From Acanthosoma haemorrhoidale (taxonomy: Eukaryota > Arthropoda > Insecta > Hemiptera > Acanthosomatidae): a DNA stretch of 64,000 bases. Below, piece after piece: positions 13,501 to 26,900 of the stretch. How positions within the stretch are numbered: position 1 is the first letter of the stretch; every line of letters starts with the position of its first letter. A program made the position numbers and the translations under genes. The notes below the pieces were generated by a model. The model searched no databases. It had not been told where the DNA came from and worked only from the letters and a program-made list of their open reading frames with translations. The stretch lies in NCBI GenBank assembly GCA_930367205.1, contig OV884011.1, forward strand, positions 104,895,139 to 104,959,138, given 5' to 3'.

Positions 13501-16117
13501 CTACTTGTTAAAAGTTTGAGAGTAGGAGTCCAATCTATCAATAAAAATAACAGCAGTTCTTGTGAATTTTACATCAATTATATATTAGTGGATGAAAATC
13601 AAAATATAGTTGTAGAAAAGGATTGGTACACAGCTAATATGTAATCATAGAGAATGGGTAAAAAATAAAATCAGGCACCTATTCTGTGTATTTTGAAGGT
13701 TAACTATAAACTCACAGTTTAATACACCAATTTCAATGTTTTATCACCAAGGGGTAATTATTAGGGGAATAGACACCTGTGTACTAGTGAATGTTGAGAG
13801 TTACTAAGAACTATTACTAGAGTGACTAAGACGAATTACTTGTACATCAAAAACTTTTAAAAGTTTTAATTTATCTTTAAAGTAAATAATTGGAACTTTT
13901 GGCTAATAAGGATGTCGCACTTGTTTTGGAGAGAAATGTTACATTACACATTACTAATCTATGTAGTTAGTTTATATAAATTCAATGATTTGATATTTTA
14001 AAAAGATAGGTTAACATATTTTTAGAGACCAAAACTATCCTGTCTTCTACTATTTATTACCTTTATAAATAAAAGTATTTTTTTTCAAATATTAGCTGTT
14101 GCCATGTATCTATTAGAAAAGATAACTCCATATCGTACATCCCCATAATCCTTCTTTGGTTTCAGTGTAGCATTCTTTTAGGAAATCTATGAAATTAAGT
14201 TATGATACACTTTAAAAATATGAAAACCAGACTGCTCTATATAATAACTATATATCCAAGTCAACATAAATTTCAGAAATCTGATATGTTTATCTTAATA
14301 ATATGTTCAAAAATATCAAAATATTGGGAATATAAAACAATGAACAAGATCCATAACCTTTTAGTAACAGTGGCATTGTTTTGAACTGGAAGGCCAATCC
14401 TATATTCTAGTCCCTCCTGCATGGATAAGTAGAAAAGGAAGATGATACACTTTTTTCACAAATTGGAACATGTAGGCTTTCTAATATTTGTCCCCCTAAT
14501 AAATATTTATAACAAACTTTCCCTCATAATAGGAAATGTTGTGATTCACATTGGCAATATATTCTTTCGAGCATTTAATCTGAAATAGGCTAGCTGAGAA
14601 ACATTGATAACAAAATTGGGTACCTATTGTATCAATTACCATGTTGGCCTGGGAGTTACCATGAGTATATAAACGAGGATGCTCACAGTTGTGATTTTTA
14701 AAAACACTTTATTATAAATCATTTTCATATTTTAGAAGAAACTGAAACCGAATTTACCTCTAAATGCGGAAGAAGCAATCAAAATTTATGTTTATTAAAG
14801 ATAAATGTGTTTAAATTCACCCGATTGGTATGATTGAATCATGATAATCTTCGCTAAATGACCTACTAATTCAAATATCCTTTCACCTAGATGAGTTGGG
14901 TTGCTAATATTATAAGTCAATCATTAGGGAAGTAAGGTCTATTGCCTAATTTTGATTAAAAGCAAATTGATTCTTACTGATAAGGAACCATATAACATTA
15001 ATTTATTATTAATAAAAACTTAGAGAGCTTGAGACCTCTTGTTTTGGCATGGAATGAAACCTTATCTTTAAACACCTGAATATAAACTTAACGTAAATTT
15101 AACTAATAGATATTGTTGGACTAATATTATTAATTATAATAACTTAACCTAATTCTTTAGTTATTATTCACACACAAAACAATTATTACATATCGAGAAC
15201 AAACATGCAACAGAATTTTATGTAAAAAAATTATAGTGTCTATGACCTTCACGTATTTTTAATTGTAAAACAACAGCAAGTTTTTAAAATGATTGTTTAA
15301 CAAATCACTAGGGGTACTAATGGAAGAGTACCATTATGATCAATATTCATTTAACATGAATAGTGTTCGTTCTAAACTCATGGAAAAACTACTGATTTAT
15401 ACACCTCTTAACTAATATGTAAGATAATCTCAATTCCAACATTTGGCCATTATAACAAACAAGGAGCCAAACTTACCATCTATAAATTAAATATGCATTA
15501 TAATTAAATATGCATTTGCAGATGTCATTATATAAAATGTTGGATAGATTCCAATCGGTATTGAATGAATTATACAGATAATCTGATAGAAAGGGCTGGA
15601 ATAGGAACATGCTGCCAGAAGTACAAAATAAAATTGAAAATCTACCTGTTGTGAAGGGTACGTCCAATAATTGTCACCTTCAAACTGTGGGGCCGCTTTA
15701 GGAATTGATGAAACTTGTCTTTGTGTTGGAAGCGGAAATGGCTGATCAGGTGCAGGTTTTTGGTTTGGAGGATGCATCTAAAAATTGTAAAACCATTATA
15801 GAACTATCTATAATAAGCATTCTCATAAAAATCATATTATTTACTTGTGAAACAGTAAGCTAAAATTTACCATGTTGAGAGGATTGATTTCATCAGAGCC
15901 CTAAAAATTAACAATGTGTATATCAGCCATCAAACCACTTATTTTTTATGATAATACTTTAAAAAAAATCAATGGAAATTACCTTTTGGGACATTGGGCA
16001 TTCTGCAGGGAAAAATGAATAGTCTATACCTGGTTGTGTATCAGACTGGCTAGTCAGATTTAGTGGACCAATCAGTTGGCCTGCGGTGGTATGAGCTGCT
16101 GAAACTGTGTTGCCCAT
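7511..16117 (-). CDS. HCCS: Holocytochrome c synthase (cytochrome c heme lyase), 7 exons
   Basis: Exons in transcript order are 16117-15983, 15900-15871, 15777-15646, 13189-13070, 9733-9621, 8938-8831 and 7637-7511. All have AG/GT borders and join in one frame to 765 bases (254 residues plus TAA). The enzyme attaches heme covalently to the CXXCH cysteines of apocytochrome c in the mitochondrial intermembrane space. Visible family marks are a Cys-Pro heme-regulatory motif at residues 40-41 (FPAECPMS), the [13 protein letters not shown] block, and [12 protein letters not shown] holding His129, which aligns with the axial heme ligand His154 of human HCCS. Further blocks are [30 protein letters not shown] and [11 protein letters not shown]. 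Length is close to the human 268 residues. The ATG at 16117 is followed directly by family-like sequence (MGNTVSA). The second coding exon is only 30 bp. Introns carry non-LTR and LTR debris. Identification is firm; the exact exon 5 donor has a close alternative. Confidence 0.96.
9281..9320 (+). mobile_element. Fragment of a CsRn1-like LTR 3' end
   Basis: AGGGCTAGGGTAACTAGGCA then CCCCATTCGTGACGACCCG nearly matches 30013-30051, which ends a CsRn1-like LTR just before its primer site. Only the LTR end is present here, in the intron between HCCS exons 5 and 6, with no gag or primer site behind it. It is a truncated relic. Confidence 0.6.
10130..12620 (+). mobile_element. RTE/BovB-like non-LTR retrotransposon relic
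   Basis: Broken reading frames in the HCCS intron between exons 4 and 5 retain ordered landmarks of an RTE/BovB-like ORF. The 5' leader keeps a GGCAGCCCCACCACGAGACT-type sequence near 10490. An endonuclease strand [10 protein letters not shown] lies at about 10912 (family VVGDFNAKVG). The endonuclease C-terminal block [20 protein letters not shown] starts at about 11645. A linker at 11990-12300 has [16 protein letters not shown] and [13 protein letters not shown]. The RT start [16 protein letters not shown] lies at about 12490-12530. Stops and frameshifts break it throughout. The RT catalytic part is missing. Confidence 0.75.
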
Positions 16118-16327
16118 CTTCGAGAAACAAAATCTACAGTTAAATGTTTTACCTTACCAAACATACATGGGATTGTTATGTGCTTAAAAAGTATGATGAA
16201 ACAATCACTAATGCTATTAATACATGAGAAAAATTAAATTTGAGACTAAATGAATGTATATCAACAGTTACAATTAAAATAGAAAAACAAAACTCATAGC
16301 AATCATCAATTATAATCTAATACTTAC

Positions 16328-16381
16328 TTTCAACGATCGTTATTCGTATTAAAAATGCATACCAACGTTATTTTGAACTGA
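16328..16381 (-). promoter_or_regulatory. HCCS: Candidate HCCS non-coding first exon and initiator
   Basis: Reading the minus strand, an initiator-like TCAGTT lies at 16381-16376. It is followed by about 50 bases ending in a strong donor (GTAAGTATT, GT at 16327-16326). The first coding exon is preceded by an acceptor-like CTGTAG about 17 bases before the ATG. This suggests a short 5'UTR exon spliced to the coding exon. It contains one tiny ATG ORF that stops after three codons. This is inferred from splice signals only. Confidence 0.35.
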
Positions 16382-16440
16382 GTGCAACACGATTGCCTAT
16401 TTGTTAGCCCGCATTTTTCGTCAATAACCTACCAGGAAAA

Positions 16441-17757
16441 CGCAGGAGCTCACTAGTGACATCTGTAGAGCATTACATGAAACATCTGCTCAGTAAAATT
16501 GCACGTTACCTGTTGGCATAGACTGTAACTAGATTTCCCCCTCAATAAATCAATTTATTTGCAGCAAAAATGTATACACAGAATCAAAATAGTTTACAAC
16601 GAAATTACCTCCAAATAGAATGGTGTTATTAAAGGGTGGATCTGTAGATAGCAAACCCTCTGATAACATAGCTAAATGGGGGAAACTCACTTATAACCCC
16701 TTGTATAATGATATGTGAATAGATTCGCCTGAGAATTTAAAATGAATAATAATTTTATCATTTTTAAGGGGATTGGGAGAACAAAAAAAACCATCACCTA
16801 GTCCCGTTTTTAGTTAATATAATTTTAACCGTAAAAAGTATGTTAGTTTTTTTTTTTTAGGGAAGTTATGCACTCCTTTCAATACATATTGTTGTGATAT
16901 TTAATATTATAGACTTTGTATATCAAGAAATTGAAATATAAATATGATATTCAAATCATATATCAAGAAGGAGAAAATAAAAACAATTGAGAGTGGAGGA
17001 AAAAACAAAAGGTAGTATAGTTGTTGTTATGATGAGAACACAGCATTACTCACTCTAGTTTTGGGATCAGCCCGTGATACATGTTAGCTGTAAATTGTGT
17101 CTCAGAAAAACTTTAAAATTTCTTTTAGTAAGTGGTATTGCACTTAGCAGAACCAAGAAGAGCCATTGCAAGAAAAGAAAAAGAATTGATTTGGTTTGAA
17201 AATAATTGATGAGGATAAAAGAAGAAGAAGAAGCAAAATTGTAAACAAGTATTTATATATAATTAATATAAGTTTTTTTTTTGTAATTAAATACAACCTT
17301 TTTGCCATAATTATTTTTGTTAAAGAACCTTAAACATCAGTTAATAACTAATAAAATAAATATAAAGTTAAAGAAGAAAAATAAAATTACGATATCCTTC
17401 AAAGAACGTAATAATATGTTATGCAGTTAAACGAGCCACCCTTCAAAATTCAGAGCAGTAGTATACCATTTTTTTTTTTTTTTTTATTTAGGGTGATTGG
17501 ATCCTTGTACTAGGAGAACCTGCTTGAAGGTGGTGTGAGAGGAGTAAGGAGTGTGGGAATCCTCGGTGGAGGTTGATTGTTACGGTACAGTGGTGGGAGT
17601 CCACTGGGAGCTGGGCCTAGAGTCTTCTCTAGGCATAGTTGTATGCCATATTTATTTCCTTCCTATATATAGGTCAGTGCAGTGAGGGTATGGGTGGGGG
17701 CTGCCTCTAACCTGTGAAGTTCCTCAAAGAGCAGTACTGTCTCCGGTTCATTTTAGC
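16441..17757. other. Intergenic DNA upstream of HCCS
   Basis: AT-rich sequence with long T runs (near 16850 and 17470). The part from about 17500 is richer in G and may belong to the 5' portion of the Jockey-like fragment that follows. No gene is seen. Confidence 0.35.
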
Positions 17758-18195
17758 ATGTATACCTCTGGCATAGTTGGGATAGACTACAAGAAAGCTA
17801 TTGTAATTGCTTTTGATGATGACATTGCAGTTTACAGCAGCCCCATGAGTGCACAAAGAGCTCTTACACAGACTGAGTCAGTTTGTAACATAATCAGTTA
17901 CAGATTGGGTAGGTTAAACATCAGTGTGAATGGCAGGAAGACCGACTGACTGCTTCTTCCAATCTTTTTCTTCCAAAAGGGGAAAAAAGCCTTGCCAAAA
18001 TTCTATACTATAGGAGGGCAAGATAAATCCGCGGCTTTCTCCATGTACTTATGTACATGTAATTACAGGTAATGTAGATGTACATCTGGGTATACAAATG
18101 GATAGGCATCTTCATTTCTCTACCCATTTTAGGAACAACATAGCAAACGTACGCCAAAAGTCTTACCGGCTGTTGCTGTTATTATTTAATAAGTA
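17758..18195 (+). pseudogene. Jockey-like reverse transcriptase fragment
   Basis: An open stretch of 63 codons reads AFDDDIAVYSS...RLNISVNGRKTD, which is RT motif C (usually YADD) plus the following LNISVxPxKT segment. In another frame, 18090-18190 reads MDRHLHFSTHFRNNIANVRQ, the typical GVxLDxxLxFxxHI segment of Jockey and CR1-type elements. At least one frameshift and several stops separate them. It lies in the intergenic DNA between the HCCS promoter and the SNX13 3' end. Confidence 0.75.
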
Positions 18196-21100
18196 ATAAA
18201 ATTCCCTATCCAATTATGTTATAACAAAGATTAGCATTTTTTACTTTCATTACATCAATTAATTTCTACTGACTAAAATGATATTACATTAATTATGAAT
18301 TAGCTTCTGTTTGGAAAATTTACAAACAAAGGTAGTAGGGAGTGAATGGAAAAACTCCTCAATATTTTACAAGCATAGATATTGACTAAGGACTTACTTT
18401 TGTTGTTATTTGGGGGGGGGGGTACATTAAAATAAAATCTGCTCATGCAATTGAAAATATAACTCAATTAGTTCTGGTATGGTGGTTACTAAGCTATGTA
18501 AATATTTTTCACCATATGAAACTAATTTTTAAAATTTCATATTTAAGTTAAATTTGATGGGATGAAGGGGCTTGTTCAATGTAAAACAGCACAACAGATT
18601 GAGGTGCAAGTGGCATACCCACCCAAAAATCTTGCTGCTTATTCAATTGGATTGACTTGATCAGCCCTTAAACTACGCCAAGGGCAATGGTCGACACAGA
18701 AAAACTGTTTTCAAGTACTTTTCTTTAATCCCTCACCATAAATCACAGCTATGGAGTAGAGGAAGAATGTAGCTGAGGGCAGACACCCTAGAGGAGAATA
18801 CCCAAGACTGGGAAGATGAAGGTACAACCATTATTTAATAAAGCTCCCAACATACTGGAAACAACGGAGAAGCTTTAGTTTTTATTTTATTTCTTTTGTT
18901 ATGTTTAATGCTTAAGTTAGGGAAAACAAAATTTTTACTAACTCACTAATTTAAGTTAAAATTTCCTTTCAGCCACTCTTACCAAAATTAGGCTCAATTT
19001 TGTTTTATTTTCAATAGACATCCTTCAATCATTACATTATATTTTTATGTTCCAAATTCAGATACCTCTTACCATTTACATACAGTCCATTTCACTGGTC
19101 ACAAACCAGCTACTTCATAGTTGTAGTGCCATATCTCCTCACACGGAAGGCATTACAACAATCAGGGCCAACCTGAGAACAAGACGTCTGACTGTTGAGG
19201 AATGGGGCTCCTCCAAGCTAAGAGTTAAAAAAGGAGGAAGTGAAATGATAAATTAAATTATTTAAAATAATGTATAATGTATTGTTGACTTATAGCAGTT
19301 TCCTATTTGTTATAAGGATAGTAAAAAAATTTTTTTTTTTTTCTACTAGTCCACTTCAGTGTTTTACATAATTTATCTTCACAACAAAATTCAAGTAAAG
19401 TGTGATGGACCACACAATTAAGAATTTTGTTATGGATCTAAAACTGATTTTAATGACTACATAATTTTAGCCCACTTAAGTCTTAACTAGTATTTAACAA
19501 TATTTATACGGTTGTGATATTAATAAGTGCTTTTAACAGTGTCTCAAACGAGACCATCACATGTTTCCGGTACCTAGCCCATTCATTTTTATTTAAAAGA
19601 TCTTAACCAGACAAAAGCGAGAACAAAAGTGAAAGAGATGAAATTTGCTCCCATGAAATTCAGAGAAAGGCAATAGGCAAAGAAAAAAAGCAACATATAA
19701 GCCCACTATGTTAACTGATCTGATTCATTGAAAAATAGATTGGGAAGCAAGAAGGGAATCAAACTCCTGCTCCCTCTCCCCTGTACTACCTGCCACAACA
19801 CAAACACATTGCACACGACGTTAGGTGCAAACAATCAATGTTTGATATACCTGCCAGCTGTTATATGCTGTAAGAGGAAAAAAAAAAACTCTGTTCCATG
19901 GGATAGATAGGCCGGGTAAGAGGAGTTATACTGTTTAAATAATATATGGCAGGTTTAGTTGCCTATAAATACAAAAAACCCAAATCAGATTAAGGCAATT
20001 AAAAAAAATTATATAAAACAGTTGTGGCCTGTAGTCAATAATTCCTATATATAGTGCTACTTAATGGGGCGAGTTAGATAAACTGCTATTGAATGTGTAT
20101 GTTAATCAAAATAGTTCAATAGAAGTTAGGATATCAATCAAGAATGAGTAATTAGTATGGTCATTGAAAACCTTAATTGAGTGATCAGCACACTAACAAA
20201 TTTTTTTTAAATTTCATTCTACAAGTAACTTCATAAAAAATATGTCGATTACTGATTTGTAAATGTGTTATCACATCATTTTACGACCCTAGTTAAGTCA
20301 ATTTCCAATGACATTAAATAGTTTGAAGACGGTTTTATTACAGTTAATAAAAATTAGATAAAGCATAAATTTTTTATTGACAACAAAATAAAATAATATA
20401 AAGGAAATCTTTTGGTCCACATAACAATATAATACAAAATAATTTATTTTCAGATCTAAATATAAAATGGATATATCCACTATTTTCAAATGCTGTATAA
20501 GCCTGACTAGATGATTACAACTAATAGAAATAAAAATATTGATATTTTAAATTTTAACAGACTACAGGAATGCTTGGCAACTTCAGATAGTACATTTCAA
20601 GAACTTTATCAACTAAACTTAATATCTTATGAACTTTAATTTGTTTTCTAATTAGATTCAACATTAGAATTTATTCCATATATAAATTAGTTAGGTGAAA
20701 ATTATACATATTTCTCTTTAAAATTTGGAATGCCAGTATTTTATATCAACATTTTTATTTTCAATCAATAATTTTTGTCATAAATAATTTATACATGGCA
20801 TTATCACAAGAATATACATAATTGTTATATATATATATATATATAAATATATATGTTACAAAAGCTTTATACACACAAGTAATACTGTAATAAGACAGTT
20901 TGACTTATAATTAGACAAGTTTAAACAATCACAGGGTAAGCGAAGAAGTTGTATGATAAATTTCTGAGTGGAGGTCGATTCGATATGAATTTACTTCGAT
21001 GTTTTTTCTGGTGTGATTCTAAAAATACTAATTTTTGAATATAAACTGACATAAAAAAAAATTATACAAAGAAGGAAAAATAATTTTCAATATAATATAC

Positions 21101-23687
21101 GATCATTACACAATTCTTTGTAACAAATAAAAACAACCAAGTTCAATAAAAAATCATTGCAATTATATTTTTTTTGGAATGAGAATTAGTTGTTTATATA
21201 ATCAAAGACGAAGTTGTCTCGGACTGGCTCCTTCGGAAAGATAAGCAAAACCTGGGTTATTTATTGGTTCATTTTTATTAAGTACAAATGTCTTGAAACT
21301 TATTGCTATAAACTAACAGTAAATTTCATAATCTTATATTTTTCTTACACATCTAATGGATTAAACATATTTAAAAATAAATTCTTTACAAACTTAACAA
21401 ATCTTTGGTGTCATTACAAACTAAGATGAAAAATAATTTTGTATAAAAAAAAAAAAAGTGCCTCATAGGTTGACACATAATTAAAAAAACATTGTGTTGG
21501 AAAGTATATTAAAATAAATAAATATTAGAAGATTTACGAACTCTTTGTAATTAAAGCTTTGATTTACAGAAGAAAATTTATTTCAAGAATATAATGAAGT
21601 ATTTTTTAATATTTTGTTTCTCTAAAATTTACATTTTGCTAGCGATATACGAGTACAGTCCAATAAAGGATACAGAGACAATAAATTTAATAATGAATAC
21701 ATATTTTTTAATTATATAAAGTTATATTATTACCAAGAATAATTTTAACTAAATAGTACACAAACAAGATTAAGTATGTCAAATAATGTCATTATCGGGG
21801 AGGTTCACTCATTCAGATTATACATAAACATAAGGGAGTAGCTGTCTTTTTTATATATACTGTATAAAAATAGCTAATCAAAATACTGAATAGCTTTAAT
21901 ATTTATCTTACATGAAATAATATTTTGAAAATACATATTTCTATAACATTTTTATATGCACTTTAGTGGCTAGATCTAGTTACGAACTATCAGAAATGAA
22001 TGAACTATATGAATTTGGTTGTCTAAATGCAATAAGGTTTGGAACATTTCAATAAATGAGATTTGTTTTCTACAATAATTATCAAAATAAAGGACATTGT
22101 AATAAATAATACATTTCCTAACTAAAGTTTGTTTAGATCAAGCTTTAATCTAGATGCTTCATGGTTTTTCCACAGGGCCACTGCTGAAAGTTCCATAAAA
22201 AATAACTCAGCACCATCTTGAAAAAATAAGTGATTATAGGAGGTTACAGTGACTCAGTGGAAAAAAAACAAAACAAAAACTTAAACATTGGGAGTAAGTT
22301 ATGTTATTAAAATATGAATTTGGAAGATGTGCCGATGTTCTAAATGTTGTATCTGAATCGAAATCCTGCCGCAAGGGTAATCTAACAATTAATGTAGAAT
22401 GGCAGATGATATGATCTAATAGTTAAAGCTTGGAGATGTTAAAAAAAGCCAAACAGTAAATATTGACAAAATCACAGTGATGAACACTTAATTATTGTTC
22501 CTCTATGGTCCGTGATTTTTCTTACGAACAAATTAATAATAAGCATAAGTGAGGAAAGATTGGATATTATATGTATAATGATAGTTAAGCCTAGGTAGGA
22601 TTGATGTTATTGCTTTATTCACAATTAGTATTTCTACCTGTATCATTTGTACTCTTTAATATAAGGTTATGTCTCTACTCATAACCACAGTTTTGAACTA
22701 GGAATATTACTCTAGAATAACTTAAATTGCTTGTTAATAAGCAAAATAATCCTCACAAGGGGAGAGGATAGTTAACATCATTCATATTGAACTAAATAAT
22801 TACGATTAAGATTTGCCAGTGATATGTAAATGTACATGTTACAATTAAGTTGAGATAAAATACAGGAAACCAAAGAATATATAACTAATCGACTTCTCAT
22901 TTAATGATTGATTGATTTCACTGAACAAAATATCACAGTGGCTATCATTCACTTCTGGTCATTGAACACTAATCCACAAGCTGGCATGTTAATTTTGTAG
23001 CTTGGAGGCTCTGTTGATAAAACTGCTGATTCATATAGAACTGATATAAAAAACCATATACTTTATTTTTTAAATGGCTATCGTTTCCGTGACTTTTTTT
23101 CAAACAAAAATAGCTGCTGTTTAAACCCATTATTATAAAAGGGTGGATAAAAATATAATCTCTATCAATCAAAATCCAAAATCAAAATCTATCTTTGTCA
23201 AAATAATTCATTGCTCATTTGATTCTTATACTATTTTGTTAATTTACTATAAAATAAATGTTATTAGTAATATATAACAAAAATAAATATTGATTAAAAT
23301 AACTAAGATACAATACTTGTAACTGGGGTCTGTGATTAATAGCTAAGGGTCAAAAGTCAATAAAGAATCTATATTTTATGCATTTTGCTATCAAAAAATA
23401 AGAAATCGATGACAACTTTGTGAAAAGGTAGTCCTAGGAATGAATTATTATTGGAATGTACTAAATACAAAAATGAGATACTCTCAAATAAATAGGGGCC
23501 ACAATAATTTTAATAAATCTCAGATACAAAACTCAATAAATAATCAGTATAAATATATTTTTTTTAAATTAAAATTATCTCTTTTGACTACATAATATAA
23601 TAATACAAACATTAAAATAGATAAATAAAATTTATATTTTTAATAGTAAATATCAAAATAAAATTACTACACTCACATAATTACTAG
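18196..23687. other. Intergenic DNA between HCCS and SNX13
   Basis: About 5.5 kb of AT-rich DNA. Short ORFs here have no family features. A (TA)n tract lies at about 20826-20855. I see no exon, RNA gene or intact element. Confidence 0.45.
20826..20855. repeat. (TA)n microsatellite
   Basis: A near-perfect run of TA dinucleotides with one interruption (TATAAATATATAT). Confidence 0.8.
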
Positions 23688-23693
23688 TTTATT
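23688..23693 (-). terminator. SNX13: Candidate SNX13 polyadenylation signal
   Basis: This is the first AATAAA on the minus strand after the SNX13 stop, about 300 bases downstream. Several other A/T-rich hexamers follow, so the true site is uncertain. Confidence 0.35.
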
Positions 23694-23988
23694 TAAAAGA
23701 TCATAACTAAAGTAACAATAACAAGAAACCACTATTAGTAACTATATTACATATATACAATGTTAATACAAATACTGACGACTTCTTCTTCAGTGATATA
23801 ATGAACAACCGTTCACTTAAACTACATAGATTTGAGATAGACTTTGGCATCAAGAAGTATCTTTATAAAACTATGATAATTACGATAATCAGTAAAAAAT
23901 ATTTTACAAACAAAATTTGTTTTTAACTTTACTTTTCAAAAAATAGATTAAATAAAAAAATTATCAACTTTTTTTACCACTATTGGTG

Positions 23989-26900
23989 CTATGATTGTAG
24001 GTCTTGGATTCTCTGACTCTTTGAATGAAGCCTTCGAAGGATGTCAGCCATTACTGATTCACCAAGTAAATTAGAAAGAAAGCCTTCCAAGAGGACGAAA
24101 ACAAAGCGAGTATTGAGTGAGTTACATTGAAGAAGAGAGAAAACAGAAAGAATCCCGTATCTGGAAGTTTCACTTCCTAGGATATGTTTCAGCTCATCTG
24201 AAATGTCATACACATTAATGTAAAAACCTCACAAACAAACTGGCATTAATTATCATCCTATGATTGTAGTACATTTTTTTTTTTCTTCACTACATGTTGT
24301 CTTTCGAAAACCTAACAGCTTTTGCTACTTTTAACCATACATTATTTTTTCCATAAATATAGCCAGGATGGTGTTGAGAATTCCTTAAAATATGTTAAAT
24401 ATAAATATATATATCAAGTGGGAGGTGCCTGAAGTGGTGAAGAGTCTAGGGCCGCAAGAATCTGTCTTCACCCGGCTCCTTCCTGGTTGATCTTGCCAGT
24501 AGTTATATGCTTGTCTCAAAGCTGAAGCCATGCAAGTCTCAGTACGAGCTGACTTAAAGTGAAACCACCAAAGGCTCAGTAAACCAGTCATAGTTTACTG
24601 TATAAATGCCACTCACATGGGCAACTGTGGTGATTCTAGAGCTAATAGAGGAAACAAAGTACATGCCAAAAAAAAATTGGTAAATTAAACTTTACAATAT
24701 TTTTCATTTTTGATGAATGGCTTCAGCTAGTTTTGATACTAATGGGGACTCAAATATAGCTGAATTGTCTTGTAGTAATCATCAGTTAATTGACAATCCC
24801 TTATTAATAATTCTTTTTCTCCAAGTTATTTATTAAAAACTTTAGGTCTCCATTAAGCTATAGTTAAAGAAAAATAAAAAATATGACAAACCTGAAAGAC
24901 TGGAAAGCAATGCAGCTTTAGCAGCTACTCGGGTTCTCATTTTGGTAGCATTGTCCCTAGGAGCCGGAGAATCTCCTTGTAGCCCATGAGGCCATAAAGC
25001 ATCTCTACAAAAAAAAATACGATAACCTTTTTTATTATTAATAAATAAATTGTGTGACTTTCTGAAGAAAAAATTTATTCAAATGTGCAGTATTATACAA
25101 TTAAGGCTTTTGATGATCTTACTAAATACTCCTAACTGATTGATTTTCTAAGCTTTAACACTTTATTGATTGGCATTGTACATAGGATTTGTCACCATGG
25201 TTATAAATATAAATATTTAAAAAAGAGTGTCATAATTATGATTTTATATTTTTTTCACGTTTTTTTTTATTTTTTATCAAAATCAGGAACCCATATCTTT
25301 TCACCTGTGTGTATGTACTGTTCCTTGTTCGAACTATAAATATAAAATTTTACATCGAGATTACATTTGATCACCTTATAAAATTGGAAAAAGTATTTAC
25401 AACTCCATAAATCATAATTAGTGGTGAAAACAAGGGTTTCTGACTGAAAAAAAAAATCAAGGAAATCCTAAAAATTGTCATTATGTGAATCTATGTGGTT
25501 TTTTTTTTGTGTTTATGGCCTATGGTACTGAATCCCTAACATATTTTTAAATAGCATGACAAATAATGTTTAATTAGATCCCCTATACAATCTACTAAGG
25601 AAAAAAAGTATTTGCCACATAGGAGAATGGGGCATTCATGGGATGGCCAAGGATGCAGGAATGAAAATCCTGTTAAAGGGAGATGGCAAAATCGTGGATA
25701 AAAAGGATGTTGAGATCAAAGTGAAGGGAGCAATTGTTGATAAAGAAGCATTGACTATTATGCGAAGGATCATGGATTGTGGGGACTGGATACAAAGAAT
25801 ATGGATGGCTTGTTATTATCTCAGACTTCTATTCTGTAGAACCATGTAGGTTGGAGTATTGTTGAACAGATGAGTCTCTAGTCTTTAGTAGATAGATAGT
25901 TTAGGAGGTTTGTTCACGAGGCAAACAAGTAGTCTAAATTGTCAGTTTATTTTCTTGTCTTTTGGAGGAGATGTAAAAGCCCCATGAGAGTCTCTTTTCT
26001 AATGTATACAGGTAATCTGAGATTTAGCAGGAATAGGTTGGCTGAAAAACATAACGGTCGGACAGGATGAGCGATAAAAGGGAAATAATAATAATACTTT
26101 GAATCTCCATCTAGAGAGTCAAGGTTCTAGAGGAGGGCATGGTGTTTCTGCAATGCAAAAATATAAAACTAACAAACTCACTTAAACGCCCTCAGGTATG
26201 AAGCAACCTTGTGAGGAGAAGTAAGAAGAGCAACAGTGTCCAATATTCTTCTGTTAACGATGTCTCCAAACATTGTTCTTACAATCTGTCGCAAAAGGTT
26301 GACCAATCTTCGCCTAAGCCATTGGGACGACGCTTTCAGCTCAAACACCTCTGTCATTAAGAGCAGGAGAATCCTTGTTGGAATGTTATCACCACTCTAA
26401 AGAAACAATTTAAAAACTATAACTATAAAAGTTTATTCCTTTTTGACAATTGTACACATTGAGCATTATTTGAGATTTTGTTTGCTAGCTATGGAAGAGA
26501 CAAATTCTGATAAAAAACTTTATGTGCATGAGAAGAGGTTTAGTCAACAAATGGAGCCACTTGTTTATTATATATCATTTATTTTAAATATTAATGAGCT
26601 GTTAAATATCAATTGTGAGAAGCAGTCCGCCCTGGTTCCGTGACAAGGAGACAATGATGCACTTTATCAAACTCTATCGATACAATGATGCAGCATTATA
26701 ATTAATCTGATGGTATATTTGATGAATTGTTTTCTTAGATTTATACTCGGAACCACCAAAGACTGTCACATTTTGCAGCATTGCTTAGAGTTAGGGTGGC
26801 CTCTTGCCTTTACGATCTCCTCTAATTCAAAGCAGCTACCAATACTAGATACAATCCTTCTGTTTTGTATTTCCCTTATCAAAAATCTGCTCTCTTGACT

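Noticed and set aside
25643..25849. 68-codon ORF (MAKDAGMKILLKGDGKIVDK...) in an SNX13 intron
   Set aside because: Lysine-rich and open by chance length. No family motif, no splice context, and opposite in strand to the gene.
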